A DNA stretch of 64,000 nt from Ptychodera flava (taxonomy: Eukaryota > Hemichordata > Enteropneusta > Ptychoderidae): the NCBI RefSeq assembly GCF_041260155.1, contig NC_091944.1, positions 13,989,772 through 14,053,771 of the forward strand, in the 5' to 3' direction. Below, in pieces: positions 1 to 11,470 of this stretch. The notes beneath the pieces were generated by a model. It ran no database searches. It saw nothing but the letters and a program-made list of their open reading frames with translations, and was not told where the DNA came from. The stretch's first letter is position 1. Every line of letters begins with the position of its first letter. A program made the position numbers and the translations under genes.

Positions 1-136
1 GGGGAAATCTGAGCATTAACACCTTGTGAGTTTGTAAGGAAGGTCATTTGAAAAAATGTAAGATCTTTTTGTTTTTTGGATTCTATCGCTCCATACCCCC
101 CGGGATGTTTGTGTGTGCAGCTTTACTCAAGCAATG

Positions 137-230
137 TGGGGGGGGGGGGGTCATGAAATTTTGTCATCTTAAAAGGGGGGGGGTCATCAATTTTTTGGTA
201 CAATGGGTAGGGGGGTTCACTTATTTTGAC
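137..230. repeat. G-run rich repeat fragment
   Basis: Two or three runs of 7 to 13 G are each followed by a GGTCAT or GGTTCA type motif and a T-rich spacer. The same arrangement recurs at 935-1045 and 2165-2275, so this looks like a degraded relative of the element at 907-2302. No coding potential is seen. Confidence 0.5.
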
Positions 231-448
231 TGATGCGAAGGAAGAATTTGCCGGCCCATCCCCGGCCATAATAACTGAACGTTCCCTTAGGATGTGCACA
301 GACCCTTTACACTTCTTTTACTTTTCACACGTACATGTGGTTTCTCAACAGCTACTAGCGTTAACGACTACATGCGCTGGAACTATGATATCGACTATGC
401 AGTATTTGAAAGTTTGTAGAGCTAGGAAATAACTACAAACTCATATAC

Positions 449-832
449 CTGAAGCGACAATCTTTGTAAATCTTTCTTCGAAACCTTCATCACCTGCATC
501 AAGATGCGTCAGATGATCGATGAAGTAAGGTTTTGTGCACTTCTCCAACATCACTGGCACTACCATACACTGTTGTCGGGTCAGGTGGTCTCGCAGTCCG
601 AGTTGTGCTTCGTACGTGCACCAGCCGCTCTCAACAAAGCTTTGAGTCAAAACCATGACCATCACACGCGCTTTCTGCAAAACGGTCGCCATGTTTTCGA
701 AAACTGACTTACCAGGGATGAAGTCGCGCTCCGCGATTGCACAAGTACGTCCGTGATTTCTCTCAAGTTTCCCTGCCATATCTTTCACCCATGCGTAACT
801 GTCTTTGTGGTAGGAGAACGACACGTCGTATT
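449..832 (-). CDS. TIR-domain exon (exon 2) of TIR paralogue 1, gene partial
   Basis: This exon encodes a complete Toll/interleukin-1 receptor (TIR) domain of about 128 residues. Box 1 reads EYDVSFSY, the BB-loop box 2 reads AERDFIPGKSV, and the WCTYEA segment matches the WCxxE motif of Toll-like receptors. TIR domains assemble cytosolic signalling complexes and some cleave NAD. The exon has an acceptor (TTTCAG at 833-838) and a donor (CAG/GTATAT at 449/448) and is phase 1 on both sides. It joins in frame to the 40-nt coding exon at 8559-8598. The gene continues past the left edge, so later domains are not visible. It is a paralogue of 23734-24120: same exon boundaries, same phases, only 3 nt shorter, and most residues similar. 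TIR assignment is firm; full gene structure is not known. Confidence 0.9.
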
Positions 833-1110
833 CTGAAATACAAGGGCAGTAAACCAATAACGGTGAGCTTAAGTTGAGATGCAGATACCGCCTGACAAAC
901 ACATCTTAGGGACTGGTCAGTTTCTTCAGCCTGGGGGGGGGGCGGTGGATTCATGGGGGGGTCACCTGTTTTTGACTTTGGTGATAGGGGGGTCACCATG
1001 TTTTTGAAATGCCCAATAAGGGGGGGGGGGTCAGTGTGTTTTTGAATTTTGAAACAGGCTCATCATTGCCTAAAATGCTAGTGTCAGCCACAAATTTCAT
1101 CATTCAGTTG

Positions 1111-1410
1111 TACTTTTAGGCGCGCCCTTCGGGCGCGTAACTTTAATAATCAGCCATATTTTTCAGCACGCCCAACTTTAACATATCAAGCATACATACA
1201 TCAGAAATATCTGTATGTTCAATATTTTTCAGCGTGCTCTTCAAGCTCATTACTTTAATATATCAGACATTTTTCAGCATGCCCTTCAGGTGCATGACTT
1301 TAATATATACAAGGCATATATATCAGAGATATCAGGATGTTTCATATTTTTCGGCGCGCCCTTCGGGCGCCATACTTTAATAAATCAGAGATATCCTGAT
1401 GTTTGCTAAG
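1111..1410. repeat. Degenerate tandem repeat, about 65-70 bp unit, with a GC hairpin
   Basis: Four to five units share ATTTTTCAG, then a GC-rich core, then ACTTTAATAxATCAG. In the best preserved units the core is a palindrome (CGCGCCCTTCGGGCGCG at 1121-1137; same core at 1355-1371), and the middle units keep only decayed forms of it. Confidence 0.65.
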
Positions 1411-2085
1411 TGAAAGTGCACCATTATGAAATCTGCATTTCATATGAAAAGGATGATAAATTCCTGATACTTTTCTGTTCTCTCTATGAGAATTCAGTAT
1501 GAGAAAGCAACATGCACAAATATTTGTCAATATATATTTGATACAGTGACCTATTTTAGAGATAGAAAAATGACAAGATATCTTTCCTTCTCATTGATGC
1601 AATTATTTCCTTTGTGTCACAGGTTTTCTGTAGAAAGATGCTTTTTTATGAACAAAATAACAGTTAAAAAAGGCAGTTTTTGTCATTATTAGCTGTGCTT
1701 TTATGGTTTCACTGTTACAAGAGAAGGTCCTCTCAGACACTGTACACATCAGATTTGGCTAAAAAAGCTCTCTATGGCTCCTCAGGAGATTTTATTGGAT
1801 GGTTGGCAAGTCTTAACACCCATCAAAGTTTTTGATTCACTGCTTTTTCCTCTTTGATATTAATGATTGACATCCATTTCTGTACAACAGTTCAGGACAT
1901 CTGGTTTAGCATAGAAAGTGTGAAATACATTCACAGCTAATTCAAAATACAGCTCATTCAAAATGTACTGTATTCAAACTTTAAGATTGACACTTTGAAA
2001 TTCCTATCTTACAACTGACATGTCAACAATTCATTAAAACATAGAATGACTATTTAAAATATAAATTATGTAAAATGTAAAATAA

Positions 2086-2093
<8 letters not shown>

Positions 2094-2139
<46 letters not shown>
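2094..2139. repeat. (TA)n microsatellite
   Basis: Pure TA dinucleotide tract of about 22 units. The short ORF with alternating Ile-Tyr that overlaps it is not coding. Confidence 0.95.
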
Positions 2140-2144
<5 letters not shown>

Positions 2145-3735
2145 GTCCACCTTTTGTTTTACCTATGTCGGTGCCGGGGGTGGGGGGTGGGTCACCCTGT
2201 TTTTGAAATTTGGAATAGAGGGGGTCAGCCACTTTTTGACGTCGGCAAAAATTAATCCACCGCCCCCCCCCCCCAGGCCGAAGAAACTGACCAGTCCCTT
2301 AAAGTTGCATACAAGTTTATATAGTCACGACCTGATTGACAATACGCCAGATCTGCAACTGTACCTGTTACAGTGGCTCTGAAAATGCCTCCTTGCTCAC
2401 ATCACATTTTAATTGTACAGATAGTATATCTTTCTTTGGTCTAGTGCCAGACGAAGGGACCTAATTTTTATACCTCATAATAAAGTCGACGTTACAAAGA
2501 GAAGTTTCATTGGTCGCATTTCCCGCTTACTGTCGTATGCACATAAGAATGGACAGTGAAATTGATCTAAATGTTATCACACTTGTGTAATTGGTTTGTA
2601 AACTTGTTTCAAAATTTACTACAGGATTGGTAACTTTAGTTGAGTTGCGGCAAACTAAAGACAGATGATAGCGTTGTTTCACAGTAGGCTTCCACTGTAA
2701 TTGTTGAGATACAGCAGTAAAGTAGGAACTGATTAGTGTCTGTGTGTGTAGGGTAAAGATTTCCTGATTTTCTATCCACGTACATTTCGACAACTTTCTC
2801 ACTTACTACTTCTGACGTATGTACACCTCTTTTCCTGTGGATCATGATTTTTTTTTGCCGAAGAACTTCATACGATGCAAAGGCAACAATAGTCTAATGA
2901 CAACTAGACTCTGACTTGGCTGTGATACAATGTAACTCAAAGCAGCGGTAAAAGAATGTAATATGAGCCTCTGTATGTGAATTGCACTGCAAAGTGTACT
3001 CCCTGGTGTGTGTTTATTATGGGTCCATAAAAGCTCTCGGATTGTCACCGTAGTTATAACAAGTCAGTGCAACTTCTGAGGCAAGTTTTGGAACAACTTT
3101 ACAAACCAATTACACAAGTGTGGCAACATTTAGATCAGTTTCACTGGCCATTCTTATCTGCATACCAGTGTAATATTGATATCTTTGCCGATTCAATGCA
3201 ACTTTACAAAATAAACATCTTTGCGCTCTTGTCTATGTGATTTTAATCATTCTGTAGTATGTTTCTTGTATGTAGTTTCTTCGCTTACATTTAATAGATT
3301 TATAGTTTATTTTTCATATTTTGACTTGTCTGTAAGTGGCTGCCAGCTGGCGCTGTTGAAAAGAATAAAATAAAAATAGTCATTATTGTGGGTTACTTGG
3401 TCTGGTGTACGCAACATGTCACAGCAGCATCCCCTTAGAACTTCTGTTGGTGAAATTCCTTGCCAACTTATCGCTTGGTGTTAAGGTGGAACGCGCCTCG
3501 GGGACAGATATTCAGACTCTCACACTTTTACAATTCTCCTCTGATATACCAATTATGGGGGTTAATTTTAAAGCTCTTGGAGTAAGAAAAATCTTCGACG
3601 GCTTGGTTTTTCGAAAATCTAAATTTTTCTTTTCCATTTCCAGGGATGGCGGCCATTTTGAATTTTAAACATCGGTAAATTTTGGGTGATTAGTTTCTCT
3701 TGTACCAAAATTTGCATGGTGACCCCCGATTTTTT

Positions 3736-5172
3736 GCTCACGTGTTCACACACGTGAGCATATGTCGCAGCGATGTCTGTCTGTCTGTCTGTCTGTGTGT
3801 CTGTCCGTCTGTCTGTCTGTCTGTCTGTCTGGCTGTCTGTCTTGTCTGTCTGTCTGTCTGTGTGTTCAATATCTCAAAAACGGCTCATCAGATCAGAATC
3901 AAATCTGGTACATAGATTCAGTTTGCAAATGGCAAGAACTGACTAGTTTTAGTGGATGTGGCTTGCTTACTTTTTGCTCATTTGCATAATTAATGATTTT
4001 AGAAAAACGGGATATACATTGAGAACGACTTCACACAATTTGATGAGATTTGCTACAAATGTTGATCACATCAAGATAAATCAGGTGTGAAAGTTATTAA
4101 GGGGTGCGTGAAAGATAATTACTAATTTGCATATTTAATGAAATTTCCTAATTAGGGGTATATATCTGAATTTACTTTATCAAAATTGGGGAAACTTGGT
4201 ATGCATATTGAAGACACTATGATTTAACATTATTGAAAGTCAGCATTTTTACTTCATCCAAATCGTAATTTGCATATTTAACGGCCTTTCGAAATTAAGG
4301 ATATATATTTGAATTTACATAACCAAAATTGATGAAACTTGCTATGTACATTAAAGATACTATGATAGAACATTATTGAAAGTCACTAAGCATTTGAACT
4401 TTAGCCAATTCCTTATTTGCATATTTAATGAACTGTCACAATCAGGGATATTTATCTGTATTGACTAGACCAAAGTTGACAAAACTTGCTATGTACATTA
4501 AAGATACTATGATATACGACGTTATTGAAAGTCATTAAGCATTTTTACTTCTTCCAGCTCCTAATTTGCATATTTAATGAATTTTGAAATTAGGAATATA
4601 TGTTTGAATTTACATGACCAAAGTTGATGAAACTTGCTATGTACATTAAAGATACCATTATGTAGGCTAACATTATTGAAAGGCATTTAGCATTTTTGCT
4701 TCAGCCAATTCCTTATTTGTGTATTTAATAAACTTTCCTAATTAGGGATATGTAGTTGGATTTATTTGATCAAAGTTGGCATAACATGCTATGTACATTG
4801 ATGATTATACCAGGTTATACCAATATTGGAAGTCATTTCGCACTTAAGTTTTCATGTCAGCTAATTTATAGTTTGCATATTTAATGAGCTTTCAAAGTTT
4901 GGAATATATAGTTTGAAGGACTTGACAAGAGGCAATTACACTTGCTATATAAAGAGGTGATACAATGACAGCAGTCAATGAAATTAATTATTTCTATTTC
5001 AGCTAATTGCGTATTTGAATACTTAATGACCTATAGAGTTAATCTGTGGTGAATAATGTTCATTATGATGATCATAACACTTTCAGTGAAGTTGCAAACA
5101 TGTGGCAAAGGTTCAAATTACACATAACTGCAATATATAATGAAACACGTGAGCATTTACAGTTCATATCTG
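3736..5172 (+). mobile_element. Pearl/Helentron-like element X: palindrome, CTGT microsatellite, about 147-150-bp tandem units
   Basis: It starts with a palindrome (GCTCACGTGT...ACACGTGAGC), then a CTGT microsatellite (3773-3862), then six to seven diverged units with a period near 147-150 bp, each carrying a TTTGCATATTTAATG block. It ends with AACACGTGAGCATTTACAG and TTCATATCTGG. This is the layout of pearl-type (Helentron-associated) non-autonomous elements. Other copies are an inverted one at 9950-10915 and a 3-prime fragment at 24340-24715. It has no ORF. Confidence 0.65.
3773..3862 (+). repeat. (CTGT)n microsatellite
   Basis: Imperfect CTGT tetranucleotide tract inside element X. The Cys-Leu-Ser-Val-rich ORFs across it are not coding. 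Confidence 0.95.
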
Positions 5173-5806
5173 GTTATTCTTGATATAGTAAGAGAATGGC
5201 TGAGTTTCATTAAGGAGAGTTTGTGCAAAAGTTTAAGTCTTTCACTTTCGAGGTGCATAATACCTTAAGTTTAATATATTTCTCCTAATATGTCACCGGA
5301 AAAACTACTCATAAAATATCAACTCTGATATACCATACATAGAGGGTAATCGTGTGGACGAGCCCTATCCCATATCAACTGCTTTGGCGACGTTCATATT
5401 TAATGGGGGGGGGGGGGTCGGACAGGTTCGTGGTTAAAAGTTTTGATCATGTTGAATGGGGTGTGGACGAATGTTGAAGCGATAATTAAAATTTTACTTT
5501 GCAAACATATTGGATTTTTACCTGAAATTTTCCGACCCCTTCCAATGTATAAATATTGTCTGGTATCTATACAAGCTTGTTTAGGATTCGGCAGACCCAA
5601 AACACAGTATAGTGGCGTGCTCTAAATGTAAAATTGCATGGGGGACTCCACCCGTGATAGAATGTTGCTGTATTGGGTTATAATCTCTATCCAACTAATC
5701 CTATTCATGAGTTTGATTTCAAAGCGGACGTCTAGATACTGGACAATTGTTAACACAGCCGTGACGCAGTGAAAGAGCTGACTATAGAAGACACATTTAC
5801 ATACTT

Positions 5807-7646
5807 ATGGAAGACCGGTCACGACATGCGACATGCGACCTGCGACTTCAAAACTGCGACCTGCGTCCTGCGAGTTTGAAACATACGACCTGCGACTTCA
5901 GCATTTAGACCAAGGTGTAGGCCTAACCTGCGACTTCACAACAGCGACCTGCGTCCTGCGTGTTTGTCAAACTGCGATATCAGTCTTGATTTGTTCGCAC
6001 CATTGCTCTGAACACGAGCCTGAAAAACACGAGGGACACCATTGCACTATATTAAAACAGCCGGTTTACCGCATTCTCGCGACCAGAGCATTATTTTCGC
6101 ACCGCTGGCCTACGCAAAAATCGGCCAGCGAAAGAATTCAACCAGCGATAGAAGTGCATGAAGCTGTGACGGTAGAGAATTCCACAAACGAAGAGCACAA
6201 ATTTATTTTCCTTCTTACGAAAGGCAAACCGATCTGAAATAATGCAATAGCAATAGGGTTTTAAACGTCTACATCAGTGTTTAATAGTTTCTGGAACTTT
6301 TCTGCCTACATGATCTAAAATATTATATACACACAAAAAATAATATGTACATATTATAGTATGTACATATTAGGCTTAAAGACTGAAAATAGGATTGTAG
6401 GAGGGTTTAATTATGTCCTGTTTTACAGTTTTAACTCGCGTTATCTATAAAGAACTTGAGTCGGTCTCTGGCTATTCATGGTTAGCAAATATGTTTGCAC
6501 TTCTGTCAATATCAGTATTATTTTAACTGCTTTACTTTGCATATGTTATTTGTGTAGACAAATGTAGTCCGAAGTTAACCAGTAAGAATATTTTTATTTT
6601 TCCAACATTACTGAACAAAAGTTGGATCAATTCGATTTTTTGACGAAAAGTGAATTTAAAAATGAAATTAGACGAAAAGATGGCAACATCCGATGATCAA
6701 TCACTAGAGAATTGGAACAAAACTGGAAATGTTAGAAAATGAACGACAATAACTGAAAATTCGAATGTTTGCAATGACACTGACGCAGTTATGATACAGG
6801 GGGGACAACTGATGAATTAAACAGACAGCTAGATGGTTATACCACAGTGAAATGAGGATAAATACCAGAGATTTCTAAAAATCAAAAAGTTTGTCGATAA
6901 CATAAGGAAAGAAGCGAGGTAAGGCAGACGAAGAATATCTAAAATAATTTGAAATTATAATATAAACATATAAATGCCTATCACGTAGCATATTATTTTC
7001 CATGCATTAACACGGACTGTCAACATTTCCGTCATAAAATTATCTCTCCAGATGAAAATGAGTGAACTGGTGTGTACATGAATTGAGTTTTGCCAGACTT
7101 GGTGAACGATTTACCAAAGCGAAAGCAATGGCTTATTAATTGATCGATGTTGAACGTTAAATCTCCTTTCCACGTTTTACCCTTTGAGCGCTGTAATTTT
7201 CTCCCACCAAAATTTTAGTGCAAAATTTTACCAATTGTATGATTTTTCTGTAATTTTTTGATAATTTGGACCAAATCGACATCACGTTTCATTGGCTACA
7301 GGTTTTTCCAAATTTTTTTGCAAAAATTGGATAAAAATTGACAGGGGTTTATTATATAAAGGGGACAAAAATAGACTTTGGCGCTCAAAGGATTAAAGTT
7401 CACGCAAGACGCCTCCAATCTAATACTGAGGAAAACACCATGAAACGTTACGTGTTGTTGTCACATGTCGCAGTTGTGAAGTCGCAGGTCGCAGTTTGAC
7501 AAACACGCAGGTCGCTGTTGTGAAGTCGCAGGTTACACGTAGGTCTAAATGCCGAAGTCGCAGGTCGCATGTTTCAAACTCGCGGGACGCAGGTCGCAGT
7601 TTTGAAGTCGCAGGTCGCATGTCGCATGTCGTGACCGGTCTTCCAT
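5807..7646. mobile_element. 1.84-kb non-autonomous DNA transposon with long terminal inverted repeats
   Basis: The left end, beginning ATGGAAGACCGGTCACGACA, is repeated inverted at the right end over roughly 170 bp. Each end is built from short subrepeats (CGACCTGCGACTTC type). An 8-bp target duplication with one mismatch flanks it (ACATACTT at 5799-5806, ACATACTA at 7647-7654). The 8-bp duplication suggests the hAT group, which is an inference. The interior is AT-rich with no transposase, and carries a nested MITE at 7180-7392. The ORF 5833-6237 simply runs through the left end. Confidence 0.8.
7180..7392 (+). mobile_element. TTAA MITE family 1, copy 1
   Basis: About 213 bp, with ends CCCTTTGAGCGC and GCGCTCAAAGG in inverted order. 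Flanks are TTTA on the left (a decayed TTAA) and TTAA on the right. Related copies lie at 46045-46265, 58727-58919 and 62791-63025. It is nested inside the 5807-7646 element. Confidence 0.8.
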
Positions 7647-8558
7647 ACATACTAGAAGTTATACTGCAAGACAACCCGCTGCTGCTGTAGAACTGAAATA
7701 TGGGCCTTGTGAGTATTGTTCCAGTGTGAACATATTCACTTTCATTGGCATCGAAACTACCAATCCAAACCAAGCTGTAGAACCGGAAACTGGGCCTTGT
7801 CAAGATTGTGCCTGTTTAGAAATGTTCAATTCAGTTGGCATCGAAACTACTGATATATATATACATTCATTTACTTGTCTGCCTTTCCCTTTTCATTACT
7901 GTAAACATGACCTTTACACAGCAAGAAAACCGGAGACGTATTTCAGGATGTGCATACAACAGGATCTGACCAGAACCTGTCACCTGGTAACAGACCCTTA
8001 GAAATAACTTCTGTCCCAAGGCCTGAAAACGTGAACGGATTTCGAAAACACCGTGTGCGTAGCTTGACAAGAGAGAAGTCAAATCGCTGTCTTTTACAAA
8101 CAACGTCAACATTTTACGTGTTAAACTGTTGATAAGTATAGACTGTGCAGTTGTATTCATAATAAAGCAAACTCGGTCACCTCTTTGCGGTTGGTCACGT
8201 TCTCTGAAATTTTATAAAATTAACAATAGGAAAACTAGCTTTCTATACAGCACAGTCCCTGTACGGACTGTGAACTGCCAACTTTGGCATTAAGGTCTCT
8301 GGGTCGGATTTACTTTACGTTGGGTGTCTGAGTTATAGACTGGTCCTAGTCGCTTCGTTATTCTCACAAGTATGCAGCAATTACTGGTTGGCCATTGCGT
8401 TCACACGACGATCTACGCGTCAGTCTGCAAGAGTATATTGCCCCAGTTTATTCAGGTTTGATATTTATATACTAAGACTTGGGGCAATGCTATTTTAACA
8501 AACAACGCTTACTTGTCATTTTGCCGAAATACAGCTTGTGATTGACAATTGAGCTTAC

Positions 8559-8598
8559 CTTTTTCAGTTGCTCTCTGTTCTTGGACCCCGGAAGACAT
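8559..8598 (-). CDS. First coding exon of TIR paralogue 1
   Basis: A 40-nt coding exon reads MSSGVQEQRATEK and ends at AAAAAG/GTAAGC, leaving phase 1, as the TIR exon at 449-832 requires. It was recognised because the same exon, with the same length, phase and similar peptide (MSSMIREEETTGK), sits upstream of the second TIR exon at 25466-25505. The flanks beyond the start codon are also alike between the two loci, which points to a locus duplication. The intron to the TIR exon is about 7.7 kb and is swollen by transposons. The short acidic-basic leader has no recognisable domain or signal peptide, so the TIR domain would be cytosolic at the N-terminus. Confidence 0.65.
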
Positions 8599-8810
8599 TC
8601 TGATGTTGTAGAAAATGATCGAAAGTCAGGCCAATGTTCAGTCAGTTCTTGGGTTCTTAAGCTTCAGGGAGTCGTCCGATTTCAATAGATCTAAGAAGTA
8701 AAAGAAAAGCCGCAACGGACTCTATATGCACGACGAGCCAATCGTGTAAACTCTCGCTTTGTATACAAGAAAAAGGCGAAGGTCCCTCCTTATGAACGCT
8801 TTTTATCAGT

Positions 8811-9709
8811 CCGGGTCAGCTCCAAAATTGGAGACTCATTATGATAATGTATTCCGGCATTCAGCCAATCATCGACCAGATTACATCATTAATAAAGTAC
8901 AGGTCACGCTGGGTCACAAATTACCCACCAAGTGTGATCGGCATTTTGGGCCGCTTATTAAGCCCCTGTCTTGTGAATTTCGACGAATTTCGACAGTCAA
9001 CATAATCCACGTGTTCTGCAGAAGGTCATGTCCAACAAGGAGTCCGATTAGTGAACAAATATGCGAAATATTGACGATTCATTTCTACCCCCAGTTTATC
9101 GATTTCGCTCAAGTACCGAGAATCATTTTGTGGATGTTCGTCATCTCTATTAGAAATACTGTTATAAAGGTTATTTGTGTAGGTACGCGTATAACATTTT
9201 GCAAGAAAGAAGAGCAATGTCAGAGCTTTAAAACGATACCTGTTTTGTAGTTGTCAAACGCAGACTAAAAATGGTACGCGATTTTGAAAATGTGTTGACA
9301 GAGTGGCCACACAACTGTTCCCCATACGGTAGAATTTGTATCGCTGCCATCTCCGATACAAATGGGGTATTCTGAACGATCTGTGTAGGTACACGATTTA
9401 TATTTCGCAGGACTTCAAGCCAGAGTCTAGAAATCACAGCGATATATGGGGTTTGGTTGTCTTAGCCAGAATAAAACTGGTACGCGATTTTGAAATTGTG
9501 TTTTGACAGAGTGGCCACACAACTGTTCGACATTATGACAGAATATCGAATACGGCGCGGGAGTTCGACACAGTATGGCGTACGTAACGAAGGACGCATG
9601 TGGAGGTTGCCAGGAAATACAATTTTTACTGATGGCGCGCTGGCCGCTGATTGGCTAATGAGAGGGGAAATATTATGGTATAGCGTCTCCAATTTTGGAG
9701 CTGACCCGG
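8811..9709. mobile_element. 0.9-kb element with terminal inverted repeats and 12-bp flanking direct repeat
   Basis: CCGGGTCAGCTCCAAAATTG begins the left end, and its reverse complement ends the right side (about 26 matching bp). AACGCTTTTTAT occurs on both flanks (8795-8806 and 9710-9721), with four extra bases on the left. A direct repeat of about 50 bp (TGGTACGCGATTTTGAAA and following) occurs inside at 9271-9320 and 9478-9530. No convincing coding region is seen. Confidence 0.7.
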
Positions 9710-9949
9710 AACGCTTTTTATAGCACAGTGACACCATAGCAGGGCGCGCTCGTTTATCTCGTCACCCAGATAACGCTCATAGAAATAGATATGCAAATGA
9801 TTTCCGACGTGTCATTCACATGGAGCAAACTCAAATTAAAGAACAAAAGGGTCAGGTTTTGTATCAGCTTTACCTACGGGCAATTTCACTAAATGTACAC
9901 AACTTTCAAAGGAGAACACAAAGGACTATTATCAAATAAGCAGTGATGT

Positions 9950-10915
9950 CAACAACCACCAATTGCAGGGATTGATTTAAGTTGGTCAAAGGTCGCCAAA
10001 TGTAATCCAAATATTTTGGAAAAAAATTGTGCTGTAAAGCATACAACAACCAGATATGAACTGAATGTGCTCACGTGTTTCATTATATATCGCAGTTTTG
10101 GTACATTTAAACTTTTGCCACATGTTTGCAACTTCATTGAAAGTGTTCATGATCAACATCATGGACAATGTTCACCACAGCATGATAAGATATGCAAATT
10201 ATAAATTACCTGACATGGAAACGCGAAATGACTTTCAATATTGTTTTACCTGGTATCACCAATGTACATAGCATGTTTCACCAACTTTGATCAAGTAAAT
10301 CCCGGTATATATCCCTAATTAGGAAAGTTCATTAAATATGCAAATTAGGAATTGGCTGAAAAAATGCTAAATGACTTTGAATAATGTAATCATAGTGTCT
10401 TCAATGTACAGAGCAAGTTTCATCAACTTTGGTCCAGTAAATTCAGATAAATATCCCTAATTAGAGAAATTCATTAAATATGCAAATTCGGAATTGGCCG
10501 ATGTACGTAGCAAGTTTCGTCAACTTTGGTTGAGTCGATCGAGATATATATCCTTAATTAGAAAAGTTCATTAGATATGCAACTTAGGTTGAGTCAATCA
10601 AGATATATATCCTTAATTAGGAAATTTCATTAAATATGCAAATTATGAATTGGCTGATGTAAAAATGCTTAACGACTTTCAATAATGTTATATCATATTA
10701 TCTTCAATGAACAGAGCCAATTTCATCAACTTTGGTCCAGTAAAATCAGATAGATATCCCCAATTAGAGAAATTCATTAAATATGCAAATTCGGAATTGG
10801 CCGAAGTAAAGATGCTTAATGACACACTGAATATTGTTGTATCACAGTATCTTCATTTCACAAAATTTTATACAATACATTTTACCTCAGAGTTTTTTGA
10901 ACTGTCATGATGAAT
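9950..10915 (-). mobile_element. Pearl-like element X, inverted copy
   Basis: This is the reverse complement of the array at 3736-5172: the conserved end near CCAGATATGAACTGAATGTGC, then repeated TTCATTAAATATGCAAATT units. It lacks the palindrome and CTGT tract, so it is truncated. It lies in the long stretch upstream of TIR paralogue 1 exon 1. Confidence 0.7.
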
Positions 10916-11004
10916 GTCAGTAATTTTTTCGGAATCAGATAAGGATTAATTTCCTTGCAAACTTCCAGAGCTGACATTCGTTCTTGCGGTCAATTTTTAT
11001 TCAA

Positions 11005-11067
11005 CACAACAACAATAACAACAACAATAAACAATAACAGCGACAACAACAACAACAACAACAACAA
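11005..11067 (+). repeat. (AAC)n microsatellite
   Basis: AAC/ACA trinucleotide tract with a few interruptions, between element X and element Y copies. Confidence 0.9.
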
Positions 11068-11099
11068 GATCAATCATATTGTAGCTCATTTTATTCATT

Positions 11100-11470
11100 A
11101 AAAGTACATCAACAAAAACAACATGGCTGTCTAGCAGCCATATTGGATCATATTGCTAAAATACTTAGTAATTTACGTCCAAATGTAAGTTACAGTGCGT
11201 TGTCCTGGTGCCAAGTTTGGTCAAAGCCTGTCCGACTATTGACTATACACATCAAATATAGGAAACAAAATGACCGTCACGCGGCCATATTGGATCGCAT
11301 CACAAAACAAATCAAGGCGCATATGTATAATATAGGGAGTAATGTTTGTATTAAGTTCGAATGAAATCGCTCCCAGCATCTCTGAGAAATTTGCGTGAAC
11401 GGACGCTCACGCACGCACGGACATGAGCAAAGCTATAAGCCCCCCGGATGTTGTCCGTGGGACTAAAAAC
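11100..11470 (-). mobile_element. Pearl-like element Y, short inverted copy
   Basis: The reverse complement matches the start of the 47451 array: the CCCCxxGGAC hairpin, a GTCCGT-rich stretch, TCTCAGAGATGC, and two GATCCAATATGGCxGC units. Only about two 150-bp units are present here, against about nine at 47.5-49.3 kb. Confidence 0.7.

Larger units (their letters stand above)
907..2302. mobile_element. Non-autonomous element with G-rich terminal inverted repeats
   Basis: The left end (TAGGGACTGGTCAGTTTC, then a long G run) is repeated in inverted orientation at 2256-2302 (ending GACCAGTCCCTTA). About 45 bp match, including the GGCGGTGGATT inner part. The interior has a tandem hairpin repeat (1111-1410) and a (TA)n tract and no transposase-like ORF. 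It lies in the long intron of TIR paralogue 1. Alternatively it is two solo copies of one repeat in opposite orientation. Confidence 0.55.
3485..5264 (+). mobile_element. TTAA MITE (family 4), split by a pearl-like insertion
   Basis: The outer parts (3485-3735 and 5173-5264) match the uninterrupted copy at 16892-17236: a GGTGGAACGCGCCTCG-like left end, the internal GATGGCGGCCATTTTGAATTT block, and an inverted right end (CGAGGTGCATAATACC). Both ends are flanked by TTAA (3481-3484, 5265-5268). The centre is occupied by the array element at 3736-5172. Confidence 0.75.

Noticed and set aside
5833-6237. 134-residue ORF
   Set aside because: It reads through the subrepeats of a transposon end and has no domain.
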